Shown here: positions 14,872 through 15,019 of the stretch, piece by piece
Layout of the letters: each line of letters opens with the position of its first letter
Position numbering within the stretch: the stretch's first letter is position 1
Source: JBHPGW01 sp042569785
GTDB taxonomy: Bacteria; Planctomycetota; Phycisphaerae; Sedimentisphaerales; Anaerobacaceae
DNA length: 15,019 nucleotides
Direction: 5' to 3'
NCBI GenBank assembly: GCA_042569785.1
Contig: JBHPGW010000060.1
Coordinates: 1-15,019 of the forward strand
Made by a program: the position numbers and the translations under genes
Notes under the pieces: model-generated
Database searches by the model: none
Told to the model about the DNA's origin: nothing
The model's input: only the letters and a program-made list of their open reading frames with translations

Positions 14872-15019
14872 GCAAAATATCAGATATTTTTTTTGTAAAG
14901 GCTGAATATCGGCGATTTTTGCAGAAAAAATCGTGTATCTTCAAAAAGCAGGGCTATTGAAGGGAGAAGATAATATGTAGGCCATCCTGAGATCGGTATA
15001 ATGATATTGAATCAAATTT
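14872..15019. other. AT-rich intergenic end of window
   Basis: No gene is supported here. A TATAAT at 14997-15002 and an ATG at 15001 that stays open to the window edge are present, but there is no convincing -35 box, ribosome-binding site or recognisable protein in the few codons available. Confidence 0.4.

Noticed and set aside
15001..15019. Possible gene start at the right edge
   Set aside because: Only six codons are visible, with no clear ribosome-binding site. The overlapping TATAAT suggests at most a promoter.

Overview
The window looks like a chromosomal segment of a Gram-negative, probably anaerobic or fermentative bacterium. Kdo biosynthesis genes (kdsD, kdsC) next to a membrane-anchored LptC/OstA-type protein imply an outer membrane with Kdo-containing LPS. 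The protein style, long intergenic repeats and an oversized LptC-like protein would fit a Planctomycetota/Phycisphaerae-type genome. That placement is an inference from general resemblance, not from a marker-gene comparison.

Layout. (1) 1-2400, minus strand: an AT-rich, probably horizontally acquired gene for an RloC-like anticodon nuclease (ABC-type ATPase, zinc hook, R-x3-E...H nuclease triad), a stress- or phage-triggered tRNA-cleaving defence protein, with a weak terminator behind it. (2) 2400-2780: no gene. It holds a small hairpin, a 35-nt modular repeat and a 152-bp inverted-repeat element filled with GCGCAAAA-type words. (3) 2784-6823, plus strand: a promoter and the operon etfB-etfA-acyl-CoA dehydrogenase, closed by a hairpin and a Rho-independent terminator. 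The ETF sequence features are of the clostridial electron-bifurcating type. (4) 6848-7528, plus: a HAD-superfamily phosphatase/phosphomutase, meeting the next gene stop-to-stop. (5) 7529-13641, minus: five co-oriented genes read in the order DUF2344 protein, RNase E/G, kdsD, kdsC, lptC-like. The first two are separated by 43 nt, there is a 133-nt gap before kdsD, and kdsD-kdsC-lptC are packed with 0-3 nt between them. (6) 13642-13805: a divergent promoter region. (7) 13806-14444, plus: a siroheme-synthase-type precorrin-2 dehydrogenase/ferrochelatase. (8) 14477-14806, minus: rplU (L21) with a near-consensus promoter and no rpmA behind it.

How the genes work together. The ETF/dehydrogenase trio moves electrons between acyl-CoA/enoyl-CoA couples and carriers (NADH and possibly ferredoxin). 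KdsD and KdsC make and dephosphorylate Kdo-8-phosphate, and the LptC-like protein would carry finished LPS across the periplasm. The DUF2344 protein and RNase E/G form a translation/RNA-processing pair that commonly lies near rplU in other bacteria.

The points most worth a second look are: the DUF2344 gene, whose conserved N-terminus can only be reached from a non-canonical (probably ATT) start preceded by the same AAGGGG ribosome-binding site and 8-nt spacing as the downstream gene; the 734-residue LptC-like protein; the RloC-like nuclease; the inverted-repeat element at 2578-2729; and a promoter that would give a leaderless transcript for the siroheme gene. I see no convincing multi-gene system of a wholly new kind.
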